A stretch of DNA of 25,766 bases from the NCBI GenBank assembly GCA_002687175.1, contig NYZP01000024.1, forward strand, positions 1 to 25,766, read 5' to 3'. The DNA is from Parcubacteria group bacterium (GTDB lineage Bacteria; Patescibacteria; ABY1; Buchananbacterales; UBA6539). Positions 8,001 to 14,508 of this stretch are shown in pieces (positions within the stretch are counted from its first letter, which is position 1; every line of letters starts with the position of its first letter). Below the pieces are notes generated by a model that saw only the letters and a list, made by a program, of their open reading frames with translations, had not been told where the DNA came from and made no database searches. Position numbers and translations under genes: made by a program.

Positions 8001-8354
8001 TTACTCTTTTGCTTTTCCCGACTCAACGACTTCCTCTTTCACCATTTCTGGGTTAAATTCCTCTTTTGGTTGTTCTCGCTCAACCAGCTTAACTTTTAAT
8101 TTCAAATCTTTAACCAACTTCTCAAAACCTTTTTCATCTTCTCTTTTTAAATAATTTAAAAGTCGCCGACGTTCGGCCACTTTTTTTAACAATCCTCGAC
8201 GTGAGGAAAAATCTTTTTTGTGGGTCTTAAGATGTTTAGTCAGTTCTTTGATCTCTTCGGTTAAGATAGCAATTTGTACTTGCGAAGAACCAGTGTCGTT
8301 GGTGTGAGTTTTATACTTAGCGATAATTCGCTCTTTCTTTCTTTTATCTAACAT
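8001..8354 (-). CDS. rpsO: 30S ribosomal protein S15 with C-terminal extension
   Basis: S15 binds the central domain of 16S rRNA early in small-subunit assembly. The family core is clear: TGSSQVQIAILTEEIKELTK, HKKDFSSRRGLLKKVAERRR and LLNYLKRED. Bacterial S15 is usually about 89 aa; this one is 117 aa because of a charged tail of roughly 30 residues after residue 88 that lacks recognised homology. The start has a modest SD (AAAGG). A promoter at 8448-8476 leaves a leader of about 85 nt, which could hold an S15 autoregulatory element. First gene of the rpsO-NYN-pnp operon. Confidence 0.96.
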   Translation of the reverse strand: MLDKRKKERIIAKYKTHTNDTGSSQVQIAILTEEIKELTKHLKTHKKDFSSRRGLLKKVAERRRLLNYLKREDEKGFEKLVKDLKLKVKLVEREQPKEEFNPEMVKEEVVESGKAKE

Positions 8355-8447
8355 GTTACTTGGCCTTTCTCAATAACGATTTCCAAGCAAAGTCCTCATG
8401 TATGAAGGCTTAGCCGAGAAAACGTCTTAGTTATTAATGCATACATA

Positions 8448-8476
8448 ACAATATCATAAACTAATTCCATTGTCAA
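8448..8476 (-). promoter_or_regulatory. promoter of the rpsO-NYN-pnp operon
   Basis: Minus strand: TTGACA (8471-8476), 17-nt spacer, TATTGT (8448-8453). The rpsO start is about 90 nt downstream. Confidence 0.6.
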
Positions 8477-8536
8477 CTCACTAGAATAAATAAAAATGAC
8501 TGCTGGCGAATTGGCAAATAAATCAATGTGTCGTAC

Positions 8537-8636
8537 AATAATAGTATTGGCAAAGCCAATACTATTATTTTTTGTGTTCACTGAAGTGAACACAAGGATC
8601 CTAAACAGATCTGCCTTACGGCAGATCGTTCAGGAT
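8537..8636. repeat. three consecutive palindromes between rpsO and xerD/C
   Basis: First, a 15-bp perfect stem with a 3-nt loop (8537-8551 with 8555-8569) followed by a T-run to 8573; it looks like a plus-strand terminator but no plus-strand gene precedes it. Second, TGTGTTCACT/AGTGAACACA (8573-8582 with 8585-8594), 10 bp with a 2-nt loop. Third, GATCTGCC/GGCAGATC (8608-8615 with 8620-8627) nested in an outer stem with one mismatch (8598-8606 with 8628-8636). This 306-bp gap (8355-8660) otherwise holds only promoters. These may be small dispersed palindromic elements. Confidence 0.7.
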
Positions 8637-8660
8637 GACAATACGACTATAAAAAAGAGT

Positions 8661-9575
8661 ATGAGGAAATACATTCAACAATTTTTAGAATATTTAGAGA
8701 TTGAAAAAGGTCGTAGTATTAATACTATTCAAAACTACGATTTTTATCTTCGGCGCTTTGCCGATTTTGCTAAGGTCAAATCCCCTGGCCAAATTACTTT
8801 GGATATTATTAGGCGTTATCGTCTATGGCTAAACCGTCAACAAGACGAACGTGGTGAAGCCTTAAAAAAATCGACCCAAAATTATCATTTAATTGCCTTG
8901 CGTTCTTTCTTAAAATATTTAGCTAAGCGGGATATATCCTCATTAGCCCCAGAAAAAATTGAGTTGGCCAAAATGCCCGAAAGGCAAATTGATTTTTTAG
9001 AAGGTAGTGATTTAGAACGTCTTTTAGAAATGCCCATCAAAATCGAAGAAAAAAAAATAATTCAACTGCGTGACAAAGCCATTTTGGAACTTTTATTTTC
9101 CACCGGACTTCGAGTGTCCGAGTTGGCCAATTTAAAAAAAGATCAAGTTAATTTAAAAAAAGAAGAATTTACAGTACGCGGCAAAGGTGATAAATTACGC
9201 GTAGCCTTTTTAGCTAATCAAACTAAATATTGGTTAAAACAATACCTGGAGGCCCGCAAAGATTTGGCCGACAGTTTATTTGTCCGTCACGATAAAGCCA
9301 AAGGTAAAGAAGAACCAAAAAATTTAACTCCGCGAAGCATCCAACGGCTGATTCAAAGATATGCCAAAGCGGCCGGTATTACCAAAACGGTTACTCCACA
9401 CACCATGCGTCACAGCTTTGCCACTGATTTGTTAATCAATGGGGCGGACATTCGTTCGGTTCAAGCGATGCTCGGACACTCTTCTATTACTACTACTCAG
9501 ATTTACACTCACATTACTAACCAACAATTAAAAGAGGTATATAAATCGTTTCATAAAAGAAAAGGTAAACATTGA
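8661..9575 (+). CDS. tyrosine recombinase XerC/XerD family
   Basis: Site-specific tyrosine recombinase, probably the chromosome dimer resolution enzyme. The 304-aa protein from ATG 8661 has an N-terminal SAM-like DNA-binding domain (about 3-90) and a C-terminal catalytic domain with the complete set: R151 (TGLRVSEL), K175 (GKGDKLR), H247 and R250 (HTMRH), H273 (LGHSS) and nucleophile Y282 (IYTH). Length is typical of Xer proteins (about 300 aa). The open frame extends 55 codons upstream to 8496, but that part is made of the palindromes and has no homology, so 8661 is preferred. Its position next to tRNA genes with duplicated ends could suggest an integrase, but the size and sequence fit Xer better. 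Confidence 0.93.
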   Translation: MRKYIQQFLEYLEIEKGRSINTIQNYDFYLRRFADFAKVKSPGQITLDIIRRYRLWLNRQQDERGEALKKSTQNYHLIALRSFLKYLAKRDISSLAPEKIELAKMPERQIDFLEGSDLERLLEMPIKIEEKKIIQLRDKAILELLFSTGLRVSELANLKKDQVNLKKEEFTVRGKGDKLRVAFLANQTKYWLKQYLEARKDLADSLFVRHDKAKGKEEPKNLTPRSIQRLIQRYAKAAGITKTVTPHTMRHSFATDLLINGADIRSVQAMLGHSSITTTQIYTHITNQQLKEVYKSFHKRKGKH

Positions 9576-9613
9576 CTAAAAGCCTTTTTTTTGCTAGAAT
9601 CATTTGATGTTGA

Positions 9614-9704
9614 GCCCCTGTAGTTTGCGCCAGAGGCACACCCGCCTTTGGCGGGCAACAGCATCAGAGGCAGTCTTGTCCCACACCACTTGCTCCTATT
9701 TTTA
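9614..9704 (+). repeat. 5' tRNA-Arg end duplication plus palindromic insert
   Basis: The first 12 nt of the tRNA-Arg gene (GCCCCTGTAGTT) occur at 9614-9625 and again at the true gene start 9705-9716. Between them is about 79 bp containing a GC-rich hairpin CCCGCC-TTT-GGCGGG (9641-9655). The layout is that of an insertion flanked by a 12-bp target duplication that kept one intact tRNA. Confidence 0.65.
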
Positions 9705-9776
9705 GCCCCTGTAGTTCAACGGATAGAACGAGGGCCTTCTAAGCCTTAGATGTAGGTTCGATTCCTACCGGGGGCA
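9705..9776 (+). tRNA. tRNA-Arg (anticodon TCT)
   Basis: A complete cloverleaf folds: acceptor GCCCCTG/CGGGGGC, D-arm, anticodon stem AGGGC/GCCTT with loop CTTCTAA (anticodon TCT, reads AGA), T-arm GTAGG-TTCGATT-CCTAC, discriminator A. CCA is not encoded. Confidence 0.95.
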
Positions 9777-9857
9777 TTGGCGATGGTAGGCTAAATGAGA
9801 TTTTTACCCGTCCGAAGTCTGAGCGAAGCGAAGACGTAGGCGGGCCTACCGGGGGCA
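9777..9857 (+). repeat. 3' tRNA-Arg end duplication plus palindromic insert
   Basis: The last 13 nt of tRNA-Arg (CCTACCGGGGGCA, 9764-9776) recur at 9845-9857. The 68-bp insert carries GTCT...AGAC and CCCG...CGGG pairings and the string TAGGCGGGC, which recurs near 24296. It mirrors the arrangement on the 5' side of the same tRNA. Confidence 0.65.
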
Positions 9858-9942
9858 CCATTTTAGCAAATTGCAAATTGCTTATAGCAAATAGTTAGAA
9901 AATTTACTAGCTGCTATTTGCACTATGCTATTTGCCACGCAT

Positions 9943-10014
9943 GGTGGCTATGGTGTAATGGTAACACAGGGGTTTGTGGTACCCTTATCGAGGGTTCGAT
10001 TCCCTCTAGCCACC
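9943..10014 (+). tRNA. tRNA-His (anticodon GTG)
   Basis: Acceptor GTGGCTA/TAGCCAC, D-arm GTGTAATGGTAACAC, anticodon stem GGGGT/ACCCT with GTG at positions 34-36, T-arm GAGGG-TTCGATT-CCCTC. The extra G-1 (9943) opposite C73 (10014), diagnostic of tRNA-His, is encoded. Confidence 0.95.
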
Positions 10015-10049
10015 TGGGTCTAGAAAATTATTTATAGCTCCAGGAGAAG

Positions 10050-10084
10050 ACATCTCCCCTCCTAGCGGGGGGAGGTGTTTTTTG
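10050..10084 (+). terminator. intrinsic terminator after tRNA-His
   Basis: ACATCTCCCC (10050-10059) pairs with GGGGAGGTGT (10069-10078), with one T-G pair, followed by a T-run. The flanks (GAGAAG before, GTTTTTTGTTA after) match the terminators at 11997, 12513 and 13336. Confidence 0.85.
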
Positions 10085-10114
10085 TTATACTTTTATTATT
10101 AATAACCATATATT

Positions 10115-11176
10115 ATGCCAACAGAATCTGGTCCAAATCCTCAAAATCCAGAAAGCATTGAGGGAGATCAAGGTAAAAACTCAGCCATTAAGCATATGGA
10201 AGAAATGCTTGAAAGAAAAAACAGACCTATGACGGAGAAAGAAAAAGAAGAGTTATGGCTCGAGAACGAATTTGAGTTAAATGGAAAAAATGTAGAACTA
10301 TATGGTGTAGCCCATCATCCTGATATGCTTGATATCCCAGAATATCGACAAAAATTACTAGATGGAGTGAAAAGATCTTCGTTGGTAGTATTAGAGGGTG
10401 CTCCTGCAGCAAGCGGTTATTACACAGAAGAATATGCTGAAAGGGTGGTTGAAACTATACAATCGTTAACTGACAATGAGCTAGATAGAGCGGAAGTAGA
10501 GCCTGTCGTGCATAAAGCTATTCATGAAAATAGACAGGTAGATTTTTTTAAAGAAGTTGAAGCTATGGCAGCGGATGAAGGAAAAAGAATTGCCACTCTT
10601 GATCCTAAAAGTAAAATTGATGCGGGCATTAAATTAGATGATATAAATTCAAAGGTACAAATTGGGAAAATGGTTTCTATGGTTGGAGGCATGGGTATAC
10701 CACTTGTAATGGCAATGAGAGAAACAAGAAAATTAAGAAAGGCAAGAAATAATCAAGAATTGCCTACCAGTACAATAAATAGAAGACAATTTCTTAAGGC
10801 TGGCTTAGCAGCGACTGGACTTGCCGTCGGTGTATCAAGCGGTATTTCGACAAAATCCTCTTTTGATGAAAAGTTTTTTGGTCGCGACATTAATGATCAT
10901 GAGCCTGGCGTTTTTACATACGATTTGATGGATTATCGGGATGTTTCTGTAGCTGAAGGGCTTGATGAAATTTCAAAAGAAGAAGACTTAAATGATGGCC
11001 CTATCATGGTTGTTTATGGTGCTGCTCACGCCAACGCAATAGAACATTATTCCAAAAATCCCTCAGCCAGAAAGGCTAAGAGTTTACTTTATGCTCCATA
11101 CAGGTTAAAGGCTGAGGCGGAAATAAATATTTATGATTTTGATAAAGAAAAAGGGTGGGAAAAAGTTGAAAAATAA
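10115..11176 (+). CDS. TraB/TIKI-like protein with internal Tat-like motif
   Basis: The 353-aa protein has motifs of the TraB/PrgY/TIKI superfamily: GVAH (64-67), LEG with a conserved Glu (93-95), and near the C-terminus YGAAH (301-305). Some members of this fold are metalloproteases; the activity here is unproven. Unusually, residues 221-244 read INRRQFLKAGLAATGLAVGV..., a textbook twin-arginine signal (RRxFLK plus hydrophobic run), but in the middle of the chain between the second and third motifs. A second hydrophobic stretch lies at 186-201. It may act as an internal membrane segment or mark a fusion. The ATG lacks an SD; the gene follows the tRNA-His terminator by 30 nt and ends 15 nt from the convergent next gene. 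Confidence 0.65.
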   Translation: MPTESGPNPQNPESIEGDQGKNSAIKHMEEMLERKNRPMTEKEKEELWLENEFELNGKNVELYGVAHHPDMLDIPEYRQKLLDGVKRSSLVVLEGAPAASGYYTEEYAERVVETIQSLTDNELDRAEVEPVVHKAIHENRQVDFFKEVEAMAADEGKRIATLDPKSKIDAGIKLDDINSKVQIGKMVSMVGGMGIPLVMAMRETRKLRKARNNQELPTSTINRRQFLKAGLAATGLAVGVSSGISTKSSFDEKFFGRDINDHEPGVFTYDLMDYRDVSVAEGLDEISKEEDLNDGPIMVVYGAAHANAIEHYSKNPSARKAKSLLYAPYRLKAEAEINIYDFDKEKGWEKVEK

Positions 11177-11191
11177 TTTTATATTAATTCA

Positions 11192-11872
11192 TCAATCCTC
11201 ATCTGATGATTCAATGGCCTCTCTGACCAGCTCATCCTCAGTATCTGCGTTTTTTTGTCTTTCTTCATTAAGCTCTCTAGTCCATCTTTCAGCTTCATCA
11301 TCACTTTCAGCACCGTAAATCTTTTCCGAGTAAAATGTTATACGATCTTTAGGTAGTTCGTATTTTAATTTATCAAAAATTTCAAAATCAGCAATTTCTC
11401 CTTTATGTGACAACATACCTAGGTCGTCTAGGGAACCTAGCCAATCTTCTTGGTCTTCGTATCCTGAATCTTCATCGATTCTTAAATTATTTTCACCGAC
11501 TTTAACTTTTAAAATGTAAACTCTGCCTCCGTCAAAATTTTGATGTGGGGCAACCTGACTTCTTAAAGTTTTTTCATCAGCCAAATAGACCTTTTCTTTT
11601 TTAATCTCATCATCTTTCTCACCCTCACTCCCCCAGTTTCTCTCTCCAGTTTCTTGTGATGGTTTAATAGATCTTGCTTCCAAAATTTTTACTAATTTTT
11701 CTCCAATAGTGGCATGGTAAAGAACGATTCTTCCATCAGATTCTACTTCAATATCTCTTTTTTTAAAAACTCTATCTCTTTCTTTATCACAGACACTACA
11801 ATCACCTTTAAAATTACCATGTTTACATAGGTCAGAAGATTTTTCACCTTTTTTTTCTTTGTCATTATCCAT
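11192..11872 (-). CDS. hypothetical protein, possible ADP-ribosyltransferase fold
   Basis: The 226-aa acidic protein starts with a four-ligand zinc-knuckle (C16, H18, C25, C28). Then come VLYHATIGEKLVKILEARSI (50-69), KVYLADEKTLRSQ (94-106) and GGRVYILKVKVGENNLRIDEDS (115-136). The 'YHAT...L..IL...I' followed by 'VYLA' and 'VYILKV' pattern resembles the small ART/KptA-like fold in which the H binds NAD; this is a pattern-based inference without search support. The C-terminus is strongly acidic. TACAAT lies 6 nt upstream of the ATG, so the mRNA may be leaderless. Orphan gene convergent with the TraB-like gene. Confidence 0.5.
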   Translation of the reverse strand: MDNDKEKKGEKSSDLCKHGNFKGDCSVCDKERDRVFKKRDIEVESDGRIVLYHATIGEKLVKILEARSIKPSQETGERNWGSEGEKDDEIKKEKVYLADEKTLRSQVAPHQNFDGGRVYILKVKVGENNLRIDEDSGYEDQEDWLGSLDDLGMLSHKGEIADFEIFDKLKYELPKDRITFYSEKIYGAESDDEAERWTRELNEERQKNADTEDELVREAIESSDED

Positions 11873-11925
11873 GTTTTAATTGTACCAAAAAACTACTAAA
11901 CTCCCTATTCCTCAATTCTATCCAA

Positions 11926-12029
11926 TCAAAAGTTCTGAAACTGTCCCTTATGCCACCTTGGCAATTGAGCTATATTGTTCGAAGGCCGAGGAGAAGACAT
12001 CTCCGACTTTACGTCGGAGGTGTTTTTTT
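11926..12029 (+). repeat. dispersed terminator-bearing element, copy 1
   Basis: Begins with TCAAAAGTTCTGAA (11926-11939), contains a GCCACC box, and ends in the hairpin ACATCTCCGAC/GTCGGAGGTGT (11997-12007 with 12013-12023) plus a T-run. No plus-strand ORF precedes this terminator. The middle differs from copies 2 and 3. Confidence 0.65.
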
Positions 12030-12035
12030 ATAAAA

Positions 12036-12070
12036 AGAAAAAGCCCGCAAGGTTTAAACCTTGAACGGGC
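12036..12070 (-). terminator. intrinsic terminator after the 70-aa zinc-finger gene
   Basis: GCCCGCAAGG (12043-12052) pairs with CCTTGAACGGGC (12059-12070), with a 2-nt bulge; on the minus strand a T-rich tract follows. Confidence 0.75.
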
Positions 12071-12092
12071 GCTGTTTCGTGTTTGGTCTGCT

Positions 12093-12305
12093 CTACAAAC
12101 CTGCTCTCTCGTCAGCGAGTCTTGTTTCTTCTTCAGTAGGGTTGTGGTCTTGGACTACATCGACAAAGTCTCGTAGACCATCTCCATCTTTTAGCCCCTG
12201 AAGAGACTTACATTCGTCAGAGCAAAATCCACTTCCATCATCAGAGCAAAATCCATCTACATCATTTTCTTCAATCTCTGCTCCACAAAATATGCATTCT
12301 TTCAT
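12093..12305 (-). CDS. 70-aa cysteine-rich zinc-finger protein
   Basis: The product starts MKECIFCGAEIEENDVDGFC, with cysteines at 4, 7, 20, 28 and 32, in a treble-clef-like arrangement. Residues 16-30 contain an internal near-repeat (DGFCSDD / SGFCSDE), suggesting a small in-frame duplication. The C-terminal half is acidic. An SD-like AAAAGGAA precedes the ATG by 9 nt, a promoter lies at 12361-12389 and a terminator at 12036-12070, so it is a complete single-gene unit. Family and role unknown. Confidence 0.65.
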   Translation of the reverse strand: MKECIFCGAEIEENDVDGFCSDDGSGFCSDECKSLQGLKDGDGLRDFVDVVQDHNPTEEETRLADERAGL

Positions 12306-12360
12306 ATCTCTATTCCTTTTCAGTTGGAATTTATTTTGTACCTAATAACACGAATAAGAT

Positions 12361-12389
12361 ATACTAGCATATAAAATATAAAATGTCAA
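12361..12389 (-). promoter_or_regulatory. promoter of the 70-aa zinc-finger gene
   Basis: Minus strand: TTGACA (12384-12389), 17-nt spacer, TAGTAT (12361-12366); the ATG is about 56 nt downstream. Confidence 0.55.
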
Positions 12390-12443
12390 CCCAGCTCCCT
12401 AACTACCTCCAATAATCCATTCTCAAACCTAAATCTAACCCAG

Positions 12444-12543
12444 TCAAAAGTTCTGAACGTGTCCCTTGTGCCACCTTTTTCCTGGACAGTCGTGTCGAGG
12501 CAAAAGGAGAAGACATCTCCCCTTTATTGGGGAGGTGTTTTTT
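12444..12543 (+). repeat. dispersed terminator-bearing element, copy 2
   Basis: Starts TCAAAAGTTCTGAA (12444-12457), then GCCACC and a small hairpin (CCTGGACA/TGTCGAGG), then the terminator ACATCTCCCC/GGGGAGGTGT (12513-12522 with 12529-12538) and T-run. From the GCCACC box into the terminator, 48 nt are identical to copy 3. Confidence 0.75.
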
Positions 12544-12567
12544 GTTACAAATAGTAATTTGTTATAC

Positions 12568-12596
12568 TTGACAATTAACTACTTTTGATGTATGTT
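12568..12596 (+). promoter_or_regulatory. promoter of the 167-aa orphan gene
   Basis: TTGACA (12568-12573), 17-nt spacer, TATGTT (12591-12596). It follows directly after element copy 2. Confidence 0.6.
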
Positions 12597-12654
12597 TCCA
12601 TGAAGGTTTGCAGAGGGTGTAAACCATAACTGTTCTTTGAAGGGAGGTGATAAA

Positions 12655-13158
12655 ATGGACGAATCTGAACCTAAGCTACTGGCGAAATCACTCGCTCGAC
12701 AGGAGTTGGCTCTCGAGGATTTCAAGAAGAAAAGAGCCCCAACAAGCATAATTGAAAGCACGGAAAGTCTCTTGGAGCAAGCTCGCCTAAGAGTAGCGGA
12801 GAGCCCAGAGGCACAGAGACTAGTACCTCAAGCTCGAGAGTGGATGCAGACATTGAGTGCACGAGAACACGAAATCAGTGTGTCAATTTTCGGCATGCTT
12901 AAAGAAAATCTCGTTGTATTTTTAGCCAATAGGTCTCCCGAGAAAGACGAAGGCGAACATGACGAACACATCGAGAACTCTCTCATGGACGAAAGTATAA
13001 TGTCTGGGAGGGACGGATTTCCAATGCGTTGGAAGGAGTTTGAGGATGCCCTGGAATCTGGACGTACTCTTGATGCCCTTAAGACCCTTTGTGACATCCT
13101 GTCAGAAATCCAAGCGGATATGATCTGGCAAGAATTTACGCCTGTTCCAAGGTTCTAA
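12655..13158 (+). CDS. 167-aa helical hypothetical protein
   Basis: The ATG at 12655 is chosen because it is preceded by a near-perfect extended SD (GGGAGGTGAT, 12642-12651); the open frame begins 18 nt earlier at a TTG inside the SD region. The product (MDESEPKLLAKSLARQELAL...) is predicted mostly alpha-helical, charged, without cysteine clusters or membrane segments. Codon use is near 50% GC, unlike the AT-rich core genes. It has its own promoter and is bracketed by element copies 2 and 3 and by a near-repeat of about 30 bp (12543-12574 and 13215-13246), so it looks like a cassette. No family recognised. Confidence 0.65.
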   Translation: MDESEPKLLAKSLARQELALEDFKKKRAPTSIIESTESLLEQARLRVAESPEAQRLVPQAREWMQTLSAREHEISVSIFGMLKENLVVFLANRSPEKDEGEHDEHIENSLMDESIMSGRDGFPMRWKEFEDALESGRTLDALKTLCDILSEIQADMIWQEFTPVPRF

Positions 13159-13266
13159 CCGTACCCACAACCTGATGGGCTCTTGTGTCTCCACGTCACT
13201 CGGGCCTTTTTTTATTACAAATAGTATTTTGTTGTATTTGACGATTCTAATTCAACCTCACTCCAG

Positions 13267-13364
13267 TCAAAAGTTCTGAATACGTCCAGTAGGCCACCTT
13301 TTTCCTGGACAGTCGTGTCGAGGCAAAAGGAGAAGACATCCCCGCCAAGGCGGGGGTGTTTTTT
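13267..13364 (+). repeat. dispersed terminator-bearing element, copy 3
   Basis: Same order as copy 2: TCAAAAGTTCTGAA (13267-13280), GCCACC, the small hairpin and the terminator, here with stem ACATCCCCGCC/GGCGGGGGTGT (13336-13346 with 13349-13359). The stem differs from the other copies yet still pairs fully. Confidence 0.75.
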
Positions 13365-13455
13365 GTTATAATGAAAATACTATAATAAAAACAATTATTT
13401 TTAAATGAATAATCATTTATACAAAGAGTAATAACATCCTGTTCTAAAAATCAAA

Positions 13456-14463
13456 TTAACCATCTTCCCAAAGCCAGTAATCATTCAAAAGTTCTTCTCT
13501 TAATTTAAAGGTATTACCGTGCCTTAATAACCCCAAATAAGACGCAAGGCTTTGAGACGTTTTGTTCTCTTTAATCCTATATATCATTCTGCGTTTTGTC
13601 TTTGTCCGTAAAACAGCGTGATGTGGGAAATTAACCCAGCCTAAAAAATCTATGCCCGAGGTCATGGTCTTTAGGGAAATTTTTTCAGGATGTAATTTTA
13701 TCTTTAATTCTTTTGACAAAAATTCACCGACCAACTTTAAATTTTCAATCAATGCTGACCGGTCCGTAGATAAAAACACAAAATCATCGGCATAACGGAC
13801 ATAATACTTGGCTTTGATTTTGTGTTTTACGAACTGGTCAAATTTGTTCATGTAAATATTAACAAATAGCTGCGAAGTTAAATTGCCTAAAGGTACGCCC
13901 TTGCCTGGTCTGATTTCAAAACTTTTGATTATTTCGGTTAACAGATCAATGATATCATTGTCTTGGATATAGTTTTTTAAAATTTTAAGCAAGACATCGT
14001 GATCAATACTTTCAAAGAATTTTTTGATGTCGCATTTCAGCACCCAACAAGTGGCTGTATGGTTTTTGCCTGATTTTCGGGCAAAGGTTTTAAATTTTGC
14101 CACGGCCTTGTGCGTGCCTTTGCCCAGCTGGCAGGAGTAGGAATCAGTAATGAATTTTTTAGCAAAAAACGGATAAAGCTGGCGGTAAATGGCGTGATGG
14201 ACTAACCGATCTCTGACTCCGGCCTTATGGATATGACGCAACTTCGGATCAGTGATGTAAAAACTCTTGTAACCACCGTGACGATAAGTTTTATCAGTTA
14301 ACTCGTCATGAAGCTCAAAAATATTATCCATCAAATTTAATTTGAAAGCTAAAACGTCTGGTTTTGACTTTTTACCGACGATAAATTCCTTCCAGGCCGA
14401 CAAAAGATTGTCTACTGCAACAATATCATTATAATTAACTAAAAAATCTTTTTCGTATGGCAT
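13456..14463 (-). CDS. DGR reverse transcriptase
   Basis: Copies the TR RNA into adenine-mutagenised cDNA for replacing VR sequences. The 335-aa protein has RT fingers/palm from about 75, catalytic D145 (LKCDIKKFF), the YADD box at 224-227, and PLGNLTSQ at 191-198; the SQ ending in place of the usual SP is characteristic of DGR RTs. The C-terminus (ASYLGLLRHGNTFK..., NDYWLWED) also fits the group. No maturase or endonuclease domain follows. The ATG at 14463 is preferred: GGTGAG, a good SD, precedes it by 5 nt. An in-frame TTG at 14484 upstream would read through an 11-G tract and add seven residues. Avd starts 45 bp away on the opposite strand. Confidence 0.96.
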   Translation of the reverse strand: MPYEKDFLVNYNDIVAVDNLLSAWKEFIVGKKSKPDVLAFKLNLMDNIFELHDELTDKTYRHGGYKSFYITDPKLRHIHKAGVRDRLVHHAIYRQLYPFFAKKFITDSYSCQLGKGTHKAVAKFKTFARKSGKNHTATCWVLKCDIKKFFESIDHDVLLKILKNYIQDNDIIDLLTEIIKSFEIRPGKGVPLGNLTSQLFVNIYMNKFDQFVKHKIKAKYYVRYADDFVFLSTDRSALIENLKLVGEFLSKELKIKLHPEKISLKTMTSGIDFLGWVNFPHHAVLRTKTKRRMIYRIKENKTSQSLASYLGLLRHGNTFKLREELLNDYWLWEDG

Positions 14464-14471
14464 ATAACTCA

Positions 14472-14482
14472 CCCCCCCCCCC
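14472..14482. repeat. 11-nt C/G homopolymer in front of the RT start
   Basis: Eleven C on the plus strand (G on the RT coding strand), 9 nt before the RT ATG and touching its SD. It lies in the 45-bp divergent gap between RT and avd. Confidence 0.9.
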
Positions 14483-14508
14483 AACGACTTTTAGACACCC
14501 TACCGATA

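Noticed and set aside
8496..8660. N-terminal extension of the Xer recombinase
   Set aside because: The 55 extra residues are translations of three palindromes and have no family counterpart; ATG 8661 aligns with Xer N-termini.
8661..9575. Integrase of an element inserted at the tRNA genes
   Set aside because: Size and motifs fit XerC/D, and the tRNA-end duplications enclose only about 70-80 bp inserts, not an element carrying this gene.
11880..12176. 98-aa plus-strand ORF
   Set aside because: It runs across element copy 1, its terminator and the antisense of the 70-aa zinc-finger gene; no SD or family signal.
13456..14484. TTG start for the RT that includes the poly-G tract
   Set aside because: The ATG at 14463 has a well-spaced SD and aligns with typical DGR RT starts; the extension MGGGVSY has no support.
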